Shown here: in pieces, positions 13,037 to 22,732 of the stretch
How the letters are laid out: each line of letters starts with the position of its first letter
Position numbering within the stretch: position 1 is the first letter of the stretch
Assembly (NCBI RefSeq): GCF_045679555.1
Contig: NC_092092.1
Location: 6,598,653-6,662,652, forward strand
DNA from: Salvelinus alpinus
Taxonomy: Eukaryota; Chordata; Actinopteri; Salmoniformes; Salmonidae
DNA: 64,000 bases
Direction of reading: 5' to 3'
Position numbers and translations under genes: made by a program
Notes under the pieces: generated by a model
What the model was told of the DNA's origin: nothing
The model's input: only the letters and a program-made list of their open reading frames with translations
Database searches by the model: none

Positions 13037-16000
13037 TTCTTCTTCTTATATGTACTCTGTGTGTGTGTGTGTGTGTTTCTTCTTCTTATATGTACTCTGT
13101 GTGTGTGTCTGTGTGTGTTTCTTCTTCTTATATGTACTCTGTGTGTGTTTCTTCTTCTTATATGTACTCTGTGTGTGTTTCTTCTTCTTATATGTACTCT
13201 GTGTGTGTGTGCAGCTCGTGTGGGCCTGGTACACATCGGTGTGTTTATCGTGCTGCTGCTGAGTGGAGAGAGGAACTTTGGTGTGCGTCTGAATAAACCC
13301 TACTCTGTACGAGTCCCCATGGACATCCCTGTGTTCACTGGAACACATGCTGATCTGCTCATAGTGGTGAGTAGAGCTGTCTGAGCCACGTCTCAATGCT
13401 TCCCTGGATGCCGAGGGATGGATAGGAGGATGGATGGAGGGAAGGGATGGGATGGGAGGATGGGATGGGAGGATGGATGGATGGATGGAGGGAGGGATGG
13501 GAGGATACAGTAGCATGCTCTGAAGGTCATTGGTTACCGACGGCAGAGGCACAAAACAATTATGGCAGGGAGGATGGATGGCAGGGAGGATGGATGGCAG
13601 GGAGGGAAGATGGGAGGATACAGTAGCATGCTCTGATGAAGGTCGTTGGTTACCGACGGCAGAGGCACAAAACAATAATGGCAGGGAGGATGCATGGCAG
13701 GGAGGATGCATGGCAGGGAGGGAGGATGGATGGGAGGGAGGGAGGATGGGAGGATAAAGGTCTGATGCTCTGATGAAGGTCGTTGTTTGCCGGCGTGCAG
13801 AAAAAAACTGATCATAGTATGATATACAGTATTAACATAACTGTCTGTACGCTGGTGGATCATCTGCCTCATGGCAGTCTTCATATGTGATTGTCTAGAT
13901 CTTCCACAAGATCATCACTAGTGGACATCAACGCCTGCAGCCCCTCTTTGACTGCCTGCTCACTATTGTAGTGAACGGTGAGTGCTCAGAGATACAATAT
14001 AATACTACTATTCTATTTCAATCTCTGGGTGAGTGTCTGACTGTCATTGAAATGGTCGCCACCTGTTGGCTGCATCTGGATACTGCAGGTTATTGACACC
14101 AGTACATCACCATCCTCCACAGTGTCTCCTTACCTGAAGAGTCTGTCCATGGTGGCAGCTAACAAGCTGCTCCACCTCCTGGAAGCCTTCTCCACCAACT
14201 GGTTCCTCTTCTCTGCCTCCCAGAACCACCATCTTGTCTTCTTCCTGCTGGAGGTCTTCAACAACCTCATCCAGTATCAGTTTGATGGTAAAACCGGGCT
14301 CTAGTTAGCTCAGGTCCCAGATCTGATTGTGCTTTCTTGTCAGACATGGCAATAAGTGACAAGGAGTCGTCAAGACGGCACAAAGTGATCTGGGACCCAG
14401 GCTCTAGTCTCATGTTGTCAGACATCACACAGTAGTAAAGCAAATCTAGAATGGTTGTGGTCGAGAGGCTGGCTCCGACTCCTCCAAAGACATTAGACCT
14501 AGCATTGACTGGGCAGTATGGGAACGGTGCCCTCTCTTGGTGGACAATGGGATTGCATCAACATGACTGCAGCGAAATGACCAGAACATAACCTGCCAGA
14601 CTGACACTATTTAAAAGCTCCTTTTCCCTACTTCTTTCTGGAGTGTCTCTCTTTTTAAACTTTGACATGATAAACCTGCCCAGTAACTGTCCTTCTCCAC
14701 GCAGGTAACTGTAACCTGGTGTACGCCATTATCCGTAAGCGTAACATCTTCCACCAGCTGGCCAATCTGTCCTCTGACCCAGCCACCATCCACAAGGTAG
14801 AGAGAGGTGCTTTCTAAATCAGATCCAATCACATTTTATTGGTCACATACACGTGTTTAACAGATGTTATTGGTCACATACACGTGTTCAGCAGATGTTA
14901 TTGGTCACATACACGTGTTTAACAGATGTTATTGGTCACATACACGTGTTTAACAGATGTTATTGGTCACATACAAGTGTTTAACAGATGTTATTGGTCA
15001 CATACACGTGTTTAACAGATGTTATTGGTCACATACAAGTGTTTAACAGATGTTATTGGTCACATACACGTGTTTAGCAGATGTTATTGGTCACATACAC
15101 GTGTTTAACAGATGTTATTGGTCACATACACGTGTTTAACAGATGTTATTGGTCACATACACGTGTTTAACAGATGTTATTGGTCACATACACGTGTTTA
15201 GCAGATGTTATTGGGGGTGTAGCGAAATGCTTGCGCTTCTAGTTCCAACAGTGCAGTAATATCTAACAATTTCACAACATATACCCAATATACACAAATC
15301 TAAGTAAAGGAATGGAATTAAGAATATAGAAATATATGGACGTGCAATGTCAGAGCGGCATAGACTAAGATATAGTATAAAATACAGTATTTACATATGA
15401 TATGGGTAATGTAATGCAAGATGTGTAAACATTATTAAAGTGACTAGTGTTCCATTTTTATTAAAGTGGCCAATGATTTCAAGTCTGCATGTAGGCAGCA
15501 GCCTTTCTGTGCTAGTGGTGGCTATTTAGCAGTCTGATGGCCTTGAGATAGAAGCTATTTTTCAGTCTCTCGGTCCCAGCTTTGATGCACCTGTACTGAC
15601 CTCGCCTTCTGGATGGTAACGGGGTAAACAGGCAGTGGCTCAGGTGGTTGTAGTGCTTGATAATCTTTTTGGCCTTCCTGTGACATCGGGTGCTGTAGGT
15701 CTCCTGGACGGCAGGTAGTGTGCCCCCGGTGATGCGTTGTGAAGACCGCCCTCTGGAGAGCCCTGCGGTTGTGGGCAATGCAGTTGCCGTACCAACGTAG
15801 AACTCTATCCTCTTGCATAAAACAGTAAAAGGAGGCTTTAAGCCAACGGTCAATATTTTCCCCCATAGTTAAAAACAAAAAGTTGATGTAGTGTGTTGTG
15901 AGTGATCCATGTGAAATGTACTTTAAATAAATCTGACTTGAGAAAGCAGTTGGTCACATAACATGTAAAGTGGGTCAGTAGTCACTTTGCGTTGCTGAAT

Positions 16001-19000
16001 AATCGTATTTTCCATTCTTCTAACAAGGCCCTGCAGATGAAGAAGAGGAAGAAGACTACCACAGCCGTTATCTCCCGTATCAACTCCCAGGAGACCGTCT
16101 CCATGGAGGGGTCCCGACCGGCCGTCCCAGCTGAGCCAGGGACACTCAAAGCCAGTCTCGTGGCCATACCAGGTACCCCTCTTCTTCTGGAGCTCTCCAT
16201 GCATGCCTGTATTTTGCAAAGCACATTTCCCTATGGTATGTTAAGGTTTTTATATTTAATTCTATTAACTGGGCTTGCCGGGTTTCCACTCAACTATCAC
16301 TAACTTACTAACTGCAATTCTCTCACCCCTTTTATAAGAAAAACAGCACTTGGTTTCTTTTAAGCCGTACCAAAATAATTAGTTTTGTTTCATTGTTAGA
16401 AACCATTGAAACGTTCCCTAAGGGTCTTTGTTGATGTTTTGTCCCTGTAGCTATTGACAAGCTGACAGAGAAGGCTCAGGTCTCTGAGGATGGCACCATG
16501 GTCTGTCTCCAGCACATGACCACTGACCAACACACCCACGCTCCGCAACACACCCACTCTCCCCAACACACCCACGCTCCGCAGTCCTCTGCCGCTGACA
16601 CCAGTGGTATAGCTGGAGCCAGTGACACAGAGTCCAACTCGGGGAGAGATAACGAGGTAAGAGCTCTGAATGTGGAGACATATGAACGCAGCTCACTGGA
16701 AAGCAAGTCTTGTGGGAATCATTTAGAGTGAAGTTATATACAGGACAAAATAACTTGTCAGAGAGATATACAGTATGTTACTGCTCAGTGACATTAAGAT
16801 TGAGCCTGGAGACTAATGGTTCCTTTTCTTCCTATCAAGGAGGCCTTTCAACCAGAGTCAGAGCTGGCCAGAAGTCGTTTGTCCAGTGTATCATCATCAG
16901 CTATGAACTGGAACCCCACTCCAGACTGGGTAAGAGCCCTCCCTCCCTCCCTCCCTCCCTCCCTCCCTCCCTCCCTCCCTCCCTCCCTCCCTCCCTCCCT
17001 CCCTCCCTCCCTCCCTCCCTCCCTCCCTCCATCCATCCAGCCATGTCTCCCTCCATCCATCCAGCCATGTCTCCCTCTATCCAGCCGTGTCTCCCTCCAT
17101 CCATCCCTCCCTCCCTCTATCCAGCCGTGTCTCACTCCATCCATCCCTCCCTCCCTCTATCCAGCCATGTCTCCCTGCATCCATCCATCCCTCCCTTTAT
17201 CCAGCCATGTCTCCCTCATCCATCCATCCATCCACCCATCCCTCCCTCTATCCAGCCATGTCTCCCTCCATCCATCCAGCCATGTCTCCCTCTATCCAGC
17301 CATGTCTCCCACCATCCATCCCTCCCTCCCTCTATCCAGCCGTGTCTCACTCCATCCATGTCTCCATCCCTCCCTCCCTCTATCCAGCCGTGTCTCACTC
17401 CATCCATCCCTCCCTCTATCCAGCCGTGTCTCACTCCATCCATCCCTCCCTCTATCCAGCCGTGTCTCACTCCATCCATCCCTCCCTCTATCCAGCCGTG
17501 TCTCACTCTATCCAGCCATGTCTCTATCCAGCCATGTCTCCATCCCTCCCTCCCTCTATCCAGCCATGTCTCACTCCATCCCTCCCTCCCTCTATCCAGC
17601 CATGTCTCCATCCCTCCCTCCCTCTATCCAGCCATGTCTCACTCCATCCCTCCCTCCCTCTATCCAGCCATGTCTCACTCCATCCCTCCCTCCCTCCATC
17701 TAGCCATGTCTCCCTTCCTCTATCCAGCCATGTCTCCATCCCTCCCTCCCTCTATCCAGCCCTCCCTCCATCTATCCCTCCCTCCCTCTATCCAGCCATG
17801 TCTCCATCCCTCCCTCCATCCAGCCATGTCTCCCTCCCTCCCCCTCAATCATACAGTACATTCACAGCTGTGGTGTTATGTACATCATTGGTAAGATCCC
17901 TCTCTCCTAATAGGTCGTGACCTCTTCTCCCTTCTCTGTACTGTTTTCTACTAGGTCCAATCCTGGAAGAGTAAGCTTCCTCTCCAGACTATCATGAGGC
18001 TGCTACAAGTTCTGGTTCCTCAGGTGGAGAAGATCTGCATAGACAAGTAAGAGACGAAGATCCTAAGGGAAATGGAGAGGTTATATTTCCTGATTTTTGG
18101 TTGTGGAACCCTAAGTGTTCCCGAAAACTGAGAGCTTAGAAAAAGACGTGTCTATGACTGACAGAATCAATAGGATTGTGATCTTTCTTGATTGTGGAAC
18201 CCAGAAGTGATCAGAACACAGTGATCAATAGAATTCACTAGAATTAGATTAGCATAGATGAGAGAGACTACATTTATGGATATTACCTGCCCAAGGACTG
18301 CTGTTGAAAATTAGCCGGCTGGCTAAAACTGGCACCTTTTACAGTAATGTTGATTTTAATGTGCACCGTCCCTGTAAAACTAAATGTACTAAAGTAAGTT
18401 AAGTGACATGTTTATCTCCTCCAGGGGTCTGACCGACGAGTCAGAGATCCTGAAGTTCCTGCAGCATGGGACCCTGGTGGGCCTGCTGCCTGTACCTCAC
18501 CCCATCTTAATCAGGAAGTACCAGGCCAACGCGGGCACCGCCATGTGGTTCCGCACATACATGTGGGGAGTAATCTACCTACGGTAAGCAACATGGGCCA
18601 AATGAAAAGAGAAACATTAAGATATTTACAATGGTTAATGATGGTGATAATGTCAATAGTCGCAAAGTACCCAATTGGCATAATTGAGTAAAAGTATAGA
18701 TACCTTAATAGAAAGTTACTTAGGTAAAAGTGAAAGTCACGCAGTAAAATACTACTTGAGTAAAAGTCAAAGTATTTGGTTCTAAATATACTTAAGTATC
18801 AAAAGTACATGTAATTGCTCAAATATACTTAACTATCAAAAGTTTTTAAAAATCCTTCTATTAAGCAAAGCAGGTGGCACCATTTTCTTGTTTTAAAAAT
18901 GTATGGATAGCCAACACTCCGACATCATTTACAAACGATGCATTTGTGTTTCGTGAGTCCTCCAGATCAGAGGCAGAAGGGATGACCATGTGTTCTCTTG

Positions 19001-19724
19001 ATAAGTGTGTGAATTGGACCATTTTCCTGTCCTGCTAAGCATTCACAGGGAAAATGTATGGAGTAGAAAGGACATTTATTTTCTTTAGGAATGTAGTGAA
19101 GTAAAAGTAGTCAAAAATATAAATAGTTAAGTACAGATACCCCAGAAAACTACTTAAGTAGTACTTTAAAGTATTTTTACTTAAGAACTTTACACCACTG
19201 AAAATGCCTAATCCGTATACAAAATGAATAAGACAAGCCACTATAGAGTTCAGACTGAGTTAACACATATTTAGGAGTAATTACATTAGAGGAGTGGGGG
19301 TATTCTTGAAAGCAGGATTATTAAATTGGTCAGCTGATTTTGATAAATATAACTTGCTATGCTGGTTAATTTAAGAAAGCTAGTGTTGTATTGGTTGTTA
19401 TACATTATCATTATATTTCTCAAAATGAAGTTATTTCAAGCAATTTTAGTCATCTGGCTAACTTATTGATCCAGCTTTCTGGACCAGGCCCCCAGCCAGG
19501 TCTAGGAACCAGGCCCCCAGCCAGGTCTAGGAACCAGGCCCCCAGCTGTTGGTCAGCCACACCAACTGACCGAGTCACTTATTCCATGAAGTACAGGTGG
19601 TGGTTGTCATGGTCACTCAAATCTGATCTTTATTAACAATGACTCTTGTTGTTACCGTAGTAATGTGGATCCCCCGATCTGGTATGACACTGACGTCAGA
19701 CTGTTTGAGATTCAGAGGATCTAA
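2408..19724 (+). CDS. hid1: HID1 domain-containing protein, 18 exons, 5' end outside window
   Basis: HID1 is a conserved N-myristoylated peripheral protein of the trans-Golgi, needed for forming and acidifying dense-core secretory granules. Exons read from GT-AG sites with consistent phase: 2408-2578, 4967-5083 (or 4964), 7318-7424, 7663-7779, 7918-8137, 8299-8355, 8490-8630, 12873-12963, 13215-13366, 13899-13977, 14123-14287, 14705-14796, 16028-16172, 16451-16656, 16840-16929, 17955-18046, 18425-18583, 19661-19724 (TAA). They give about 754 residues in one frame. Human HID1 is near 790 residues, so about 70 N-terminal residues, including the myristoylated start, lie upstream. Family blocks visible: RILPYIFEDADWRGFFWSTV, VGYGIPYNHLMFSDYRE, FHQELLVLFWKLCDFNK, GERNFGVRLNKPYS, ANKLLHLLEAFSTNWFLFS, TAMWFRTYMWGVIYLR. 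The least conserved part, exon 14, holds a His-rich repeat. Several introns consist mostly of tandem repeat. Converges on the otopetrin gene. The call is secure; the exact start of exon 2 (CAGCAG) is ambiguous by one codon. Confidence 0.95.
2579..4209. other. hid1 intron with no recognised feature
   Basis: Between hid1 exons at 2408-2578 and 4967-5083. The stretch has low-complexity A-runs and short open frames with no family resemblance on either strand. I see no repeat that I can name here, although it may hold decayed transposon sequence. Confidence 0.6.
4210..4790 (-). repeat. tRNA-derived SINE inserted in an older dispersed repeat
   Basis: On the minus strand 4411-4632 reads as a tRNA-like head (GAGTGGCACAGCGGTCTAAG, with GGTTCGAATCCAGG as the B box) followed by CCGGCCGTGATTGGGAGTCC and a tail near GCCTAGTTAAATAAATAAA. 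This is the common salmonid tRNA-derived SINE. It splits another dispersed sequence: 4210-4405 (GGATACTTTGGGATTTTGGC) and 4645-4790 (GCTAGCGGGTACCCATAGAC) read as its two halves. Confidence 0.8.
5846..5936. repeat. Palindromic MITE-like element, copy 1
   Basis: Begins CCCAAATTGCACCCTATTCG and contains GCCCTATGGGCCCT at the fold point. The second arm is cut short after TTGTGCACTATATA. It is the same family as the copies at 19757, 25335, 32102, 52268 and 52483. Located in a hid1 intron. Confidence 0.7.
6262..6412 (+). repeat. Possible decayed tRNA-derived SINE
   Basis: GTGGCCTCAGTGTCTG resembles an A box and GGGTTAGAATCCCACC a B box, followed by an unrelated tail ending near AATAAAAGC. The match is weak and I cannot assign a family. 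Confidence 0.35.
6944..7084. repeat. 15-bp tandem repeat in hid1 intron
   Basis: Nine to ten copies of CACAGCTCTCTCCGC, changing midway to CACAGCCCTCTCCGT. The period is a multiple of three, so open frames appear on both strands. Located about 230 bp upstream of the exon at 7318. Confidence 0.9.
8700..9105. repeat. CpG-rich 32-bp minisatellite in hid1 intron
   Basis: About thirteen copies of a 32-bp unit built from ACCGTATTACCTCCGCACCG and GCAGTCACGGTG. Each unit carries several CpGs and the near-palindrome CACGGTGACCGTG, so single strands could fold at every unit. Copies in the right half change GGCAGTCA to GGCCGTCA as a block. Confidence 0.93.
9219..9340. repeat. Three-copy tandem repeat of about 45 bp
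   Basis: GCCTGCTACTCAGGGCTCTA followed by TTGTCCCTCCATCAGGTCCT occurs three times in tandem, the last copy cut off before the CATCAGG part. Located in the large hid1 intron. Confidence 0.9.
10073..11610 (-). mobile_element. Candidate solo LTR (about 1.5 kb)
   Basis: The stretch begins TGTCGTGTC and ends GTCATGACA, so its ends read TGTC...GACA as LTR ends do. Flanks are GCGG on the left and ACGG on the right, an imperfect 4-bp duplication. It is AT-rich with no coding frame. On the minus strand CATAAATACC near 11568 could be a TATA box, which suggests that orientation. No second copy is in the window to confirm the limits. Confidence 0.45.
11718..11815 (+). mobile_element. Tc1-like terminal fragment
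   Basis: AAAAGTATGTGGACACCCCT and the following sequence, TTTCAGCCACACCCGTTGCTG, match the terminal inverted repeat of a common salmonid Tc1-like transposon. Only the outer ~100 bp is present. It runs directly into the 23-bp tandem array. Confidence 0.65.
11821..12386. repeat. 23/24-bp minisatellite, about 24 copies
   Basis: The unit is GTAGAACGCTGAGAGGGTCG followed by TCT or TCCT, so 23- and 24-bp forms are mixed and shift frame between units. GAGAAGG variants occur in the left half. Long open frames on the minus strand (SAFYRRPSQRSTD-type) are artefacts of the repeat. Confidence 0.93.
12980..13212. repeat. Compound GT microsatellite filling hid1 intron 8
   Basis: Blocks of (GT)n alternate with TTTCTTCTTCTTATATGTAC about seven times. 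The array makes up nearly all of the 251-bp intron, and its last GT block runs straight into the acceptor GTGTGTGTGCAG of the next exon. Confidence 0.92.
13410..13775. repeat. GGATGGAGGGA-type repeat in hid1 intron
   Basis: Purine-rich GATGGATGGGAGG blocks, plus two longer copies of a segment containing GTTACCGACGGCAGAGGCAC AAAACAAT (at about 13534 and 13649). An unstable, low-complexity intron between exons 13215-13366 and 13899-13977. Confidence 0.85.
14822..15840 (-). mobile_element. LINE 3' fragment with its terminus expanded into a 31-bp array
   Basis: On the minus strand 15840-15510 encodes a reverse-transcriptase C-terminal tail with stops and frameshifts (pieces such as CHRKAKKIIKHYNHLSHCLF and FYLKAIRLLNS). 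The 3' untranslated part follows to about 15215. Beyond it, 14825-15212 is a 31-bp tandem array containing GGTCACATACACGTGTTTAA, about 12 copies. The same motif forms the normal 3' end of this LINE family, so the array grew from the LINE terminus. It sits in a hid1 intron. Confidence 0.75.
16930..17850. repeat. Pyrimidine-rich CCCT/CCATCC array filling hid1 intron 15
   Basis: Starts seven bases after the exon 15 donor with (CCCT)n to 17030. Then come irregular units of CCATCCCTCCCTCCCTCTAT followed by CCAGCCATGTCT. Nearly all of the ~1-kb intron is C/T on the plus strand. Long Pro/Ser frames on the plus strand are artefacts. CTATCCAG, an acceptor-like motif, recurs dozens of times. Confidence 0.95.
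18655..19200. mobile_element. Non-autonomous hAT-like element
   Basis: The right end, TTAAGAACTTTACACCACTG, is the reverse complement of a CAGTGGTGTAAAG-type hAT terminal repeat. The body has the AGTAAAAGT-rich arms of a common fish element. The left terminus is eroded (AAAGTACCCAATTGGCATAA). No coding sequence. Located in the last hid1 intron. Confidence 0.65.
19478..19550. repeat. Short tandem repeat, three copies
   Basis: CCAGGCCCCCAGCCAGGTCT followed by AGGAAC repeated just under three times, in the last hid1 intron about 110 bp before the final exon. Confidence 0.85.
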
Positions 19725-19756
19725 GTGGAGCTGGTGAACAGGTCTCTACGTCTGCG

Positions 19757-19862
19757 GCCCAAATGGCACCCTATCCTGTTCATAGTGCACTACTTTTGAC
19801 GAGCCCTATGGGCCCCTGTAAAAAGTAGTGCACTACATGGGGGGTAGAACGCCATTTGGGAA
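19757..19862. repeat. Palindromic MITE-like element, copy 2 (hid1 3' UTR)
   Basis: A near-complete foldback: left arm GCCCAAATGGCACCCTATCC, right arm ending CGCCATTTGGG, with GTGCACTAC and its complement around the fold point GCCCTATGGGCCCC. It begins 32 bp after the hid1 stop, so it is probably transcribed in the 3' UTR and could form a long hairpin. Confidence 0.8.
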
Positions 19863-20253
19863 GCAGAAAACGTCTCTCTGGACTGGCTGGTTCGCCCTCG
19901 GAACCACCAACCGCTCTCTCACCAACTGCCATTTTCAAACCTGAACAGAAGTGTGGAAGAGGAGGATGAGGATTTTCACCAGACACACCTGTTCTAGAAA
20001 ACAGGAATTTACAGTGTTTGTTTTCTCTATTTTGTTTATTGCGAAGTGCCAACACGTAGAACATGTAACAAACCACTGTCACTAAACCACTTTTCCTACA
20101 AGCTGTCTGCTACTACAACTGCCAGAGGATCTGCCATATTAACCCTCTTCTAGTCATGTATTGGCAGCTTTCCAAGGGTATATTCCTTCATTTAACTTGA
20201 TGTCTATTTTTATTTTTTTGCCAAACAAATACATGTAGACACTACTGTATGTA

Positions 20254-21309
20254 CACTTCCGTACAAAGGTTTGGGGTCACTTAGAAATGTCCTTGTTTTT
20301 GGAGAAAAAAAACAAAAAAACATCAGATTGATCAGAAACACAGTGTAGACATTGTTAATGTTGTAAATGACTATTGTAGCTGGAAACGGCTGATTTTTTA
20401 TGGAATATCTACATAGGCGTGCAGAGGCCCATTATCAGCAACCATCACTCCTGTGTTCCAATGGCACGTTGTGTTAGGTAATCCAAGTTTATCATTTTTA
20501 AAAAGGCTAATTGATCATTAGAAAACCCTTTTGAAATTGTTAGCACAGCTGAAAACGGTTGGTGTGATTTAAAGAAGCAATAAAACTGTTGTTCGTTAGA
20601 CTAAGTATTGTGAGTATCTGGAGCATCAAATGGTATTAGTTACATGCACCGAATATAACAGGTGTAGACCTTACAGTGAAATGCTTACTTACAGGCCCCT
20701 ATCCAACAATACAGTTTAAAAGAGCAGCAGAGCCAGAGAACAGAGCCAGTGTGCTCTGTTCTGTGAAGGGAGTAGTACACAGCGTTGTACGACATCTTCA
20801 GTTTCTTGGCAATTTCTCGCATGGAATAGCCTTAATTTCTCAGAACAGGATTAGACTGATGAGTTTCAGAAGAAAGTTCTTTGTTTCTGGCCATTTTGAG
20901 CCTGTAATCGAACCCACAAATGCTGATGCTCCAGATACTCAAGTAGTCTAAAGGTCAGTTTTATTTATTGCTTTTTTAATCAGGACAACAGATTTCAGCT
21001 GTGCTAACATAATTGCAAAAGGGTTTTCTAATGATCAATTAGCCTTTTTTTAAATGATAAACTTGGATTAGCTAACACAAAGTTCCATTGGAACACAGGA
21101 GTGATGGTTGCTGATAATGGACCTCTGTACGCCTATGTAGATATTCCATTCAAAATCAGCCGTTTCCAATTACAATAGTCATTTACAACATTAACAATGT
21201 CTATACTATATTTCTGATCAAACTGATCTTATTTAAATGGACAAAGAATGTGCTTTTCTTTCAAAAACAAGGACATTTCTACGTGTCCCCAAACTTTTGA
21301 ACGATAGTG
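20254..21309 (-). mobile_element. Decayed Tc1-like transposon with long inverted repeats
   Basis: Bounded by TA on both sides. The left end CACTTCCGTACAAAGGTTTG and the right end ACTTTTGAACGATAGTG pair as terminal repeats, and the similarity of the two arms continues inward for several hundred bases (GATCATTAGAAAACCCTTTT and its complement). On the minus strand around 20895-20750 is the start of a Tc1-type transposase (MARNKELSSE, then MREIAKKLKMSYNAVYYSLH) broken by a stop. About 90 bp of LINE 3' end (CGAATATAACAGGTGTAGAC) is inserted near 20640-20725. Confidence 0.75.
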
Positions 21310-21475
21310 TATATGTTACTTAAGATTGTTTAAATGTTTGTTTTAGATGAAGATTTATTGTACTTATTATTTTCAGTTTCTATTCTTGAAATGTTTTTAC
21401 GGAAAGTTAAATTTTTTTGGTATCCCTTTTATCACAGCAAAGTTCCTTTTCATTTTGTAAGAGTGTGAAATAGAG

Positions 21476-22300
21476 ACTGACTGAGAGAGACTAGAGAGAG
21501 ACCTGGGGACTGACTGGGACCTCCGTGAACTGACTGAGACCTGGGGACTGACTGGGACCTCCGTGAACTGACTGACAGACCTGGGGACTGACCAGGACCT
21601 CCGTGAACTGACTGACTGAGACCTGGGGACTGACTGGGACCTCCGTGAACTGACTGACAGACCTGGGGACTGACCGGGACCTCCGTGAACTGACTGACAG
21701 ACCTGGGGACTGACTGGGACCTCCGTGAACTGACTGACAGACCTGGGGACTGACTGGGACCTCCGTGAACTGACTGACAGACCTGGGGACTGACCAGGAC
21801 CTCCGTGAACTGACTGAGACCTGAGGACTGACCGGGACCTCCGTGAACTGACTGAGACCTGAGGACTGACCGGGACCTCCGTGAACTGACTGAGACCTGA
21901 GGACTGACCGGGACCTCCGTGAACTGACTGAGACCTGAGGACTGACCGGGACCTCCGTGAACTGACTGACACCTGGGGACTGACCGGGACCTCCGTGAAC
22001 TGACTGACTGAGACCTGGGGACTGACTGGGACCTCCGTGAACTGACTGACTGAGACCTGGGGACTGACTGGGACCTCCGTGAACTGACTGACAGACCTGG
22101 GGACTGACTGGGACCTCCGTGAACTGACTGAGACCTGGGGACTGACTGGGACCTCCGTGAACTGACTGACAGACCTGGGGACTGACCGGGACCTCCGTGA
22201 ACTGACTGACAGACCTGGGGACTGACTGGGACCTCCGTGAACTGACTGACTGAGACCTGGGGACTGACTGAGACCTCTGTGAACTGACTGACTGAGACAA
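21476..22300. repeat. Minisatellite of about 35-42-bp units
   Basis: Units contain GGGACCTCCGTGAACTGACT and GACCTGGGGACTGAC, with variable numbers of ACTG/GACT steps between, so length changes from unit to unit. About 20 copies. It lies in the convergent interval past the hid1 stop and beyond the otop stop. The long minus-strand frames are artefacts. Confidence 0.93.
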
Positions 22301-22625
22301 GAAGTGATATCTCTGGAATGTATGTATTGGCTTTTGAACTGCAGGCAAATGCTGTTGTATTCTGTGTCTGATATCATTATGTCAATATTTTCAAAGTACC
22401 GGAAACATGTAATAAATAATGTATTACGAATCAAAGTACACATGTTTTTAATGTCAACAGAGAAATGTTTACATGTCTCATCTTTACAGAAATGTGATAT
22501 TTAGCTAGTCACTAGTAGTCAGTCGGCACAACATTTCACCCAAGGATATGAAAAGGTGGAGGGAGCTCATTGTGGCCTTATGTCCCAGAGGGGAGCAGTT
22601 TGTCAGTGTTGTGGTTCCTATCCCT

Positions 22626-22732
22626 CAGGCAGTGATGAGGGGCTCCATCAGGGCCCCCCCTGTAGAAGACTCCCAGAGGCTGAACCAGGTTGACCAGGAC
22701 AAACCAGGCAGAGAACGGGGGAGGATAGGAGC
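22626..22732 (-). repeat. Duplicated copy of the otop last-exon end
   Basis: This stretch repeats the coding end of otop (22740-22846): both contain GAAGACTCCCAGAGGCTGAA and CCAGGTTGACCAGGACAAAC. The copy lies just downstream of the otop stop in transcription direction, has lost about eleven bases (AGAGTGCATC region) and is therefore 3' UTR, not coding. Confidence 0.85.

Noticed and set aside
16710-17920. Long Pro/Ser-rich frames (up to 394 codons)
   Set aside because: Translations of the CCATCC/CCCT array in several frames at once; no conserved start or domain.
21397-22443. 348-codon minus-strand frame with SQFTEVPVSPQV repeats
   Set aside because: Minisatellite translation in the hid1/otop convergent interval; two overlapping frames are equally open.
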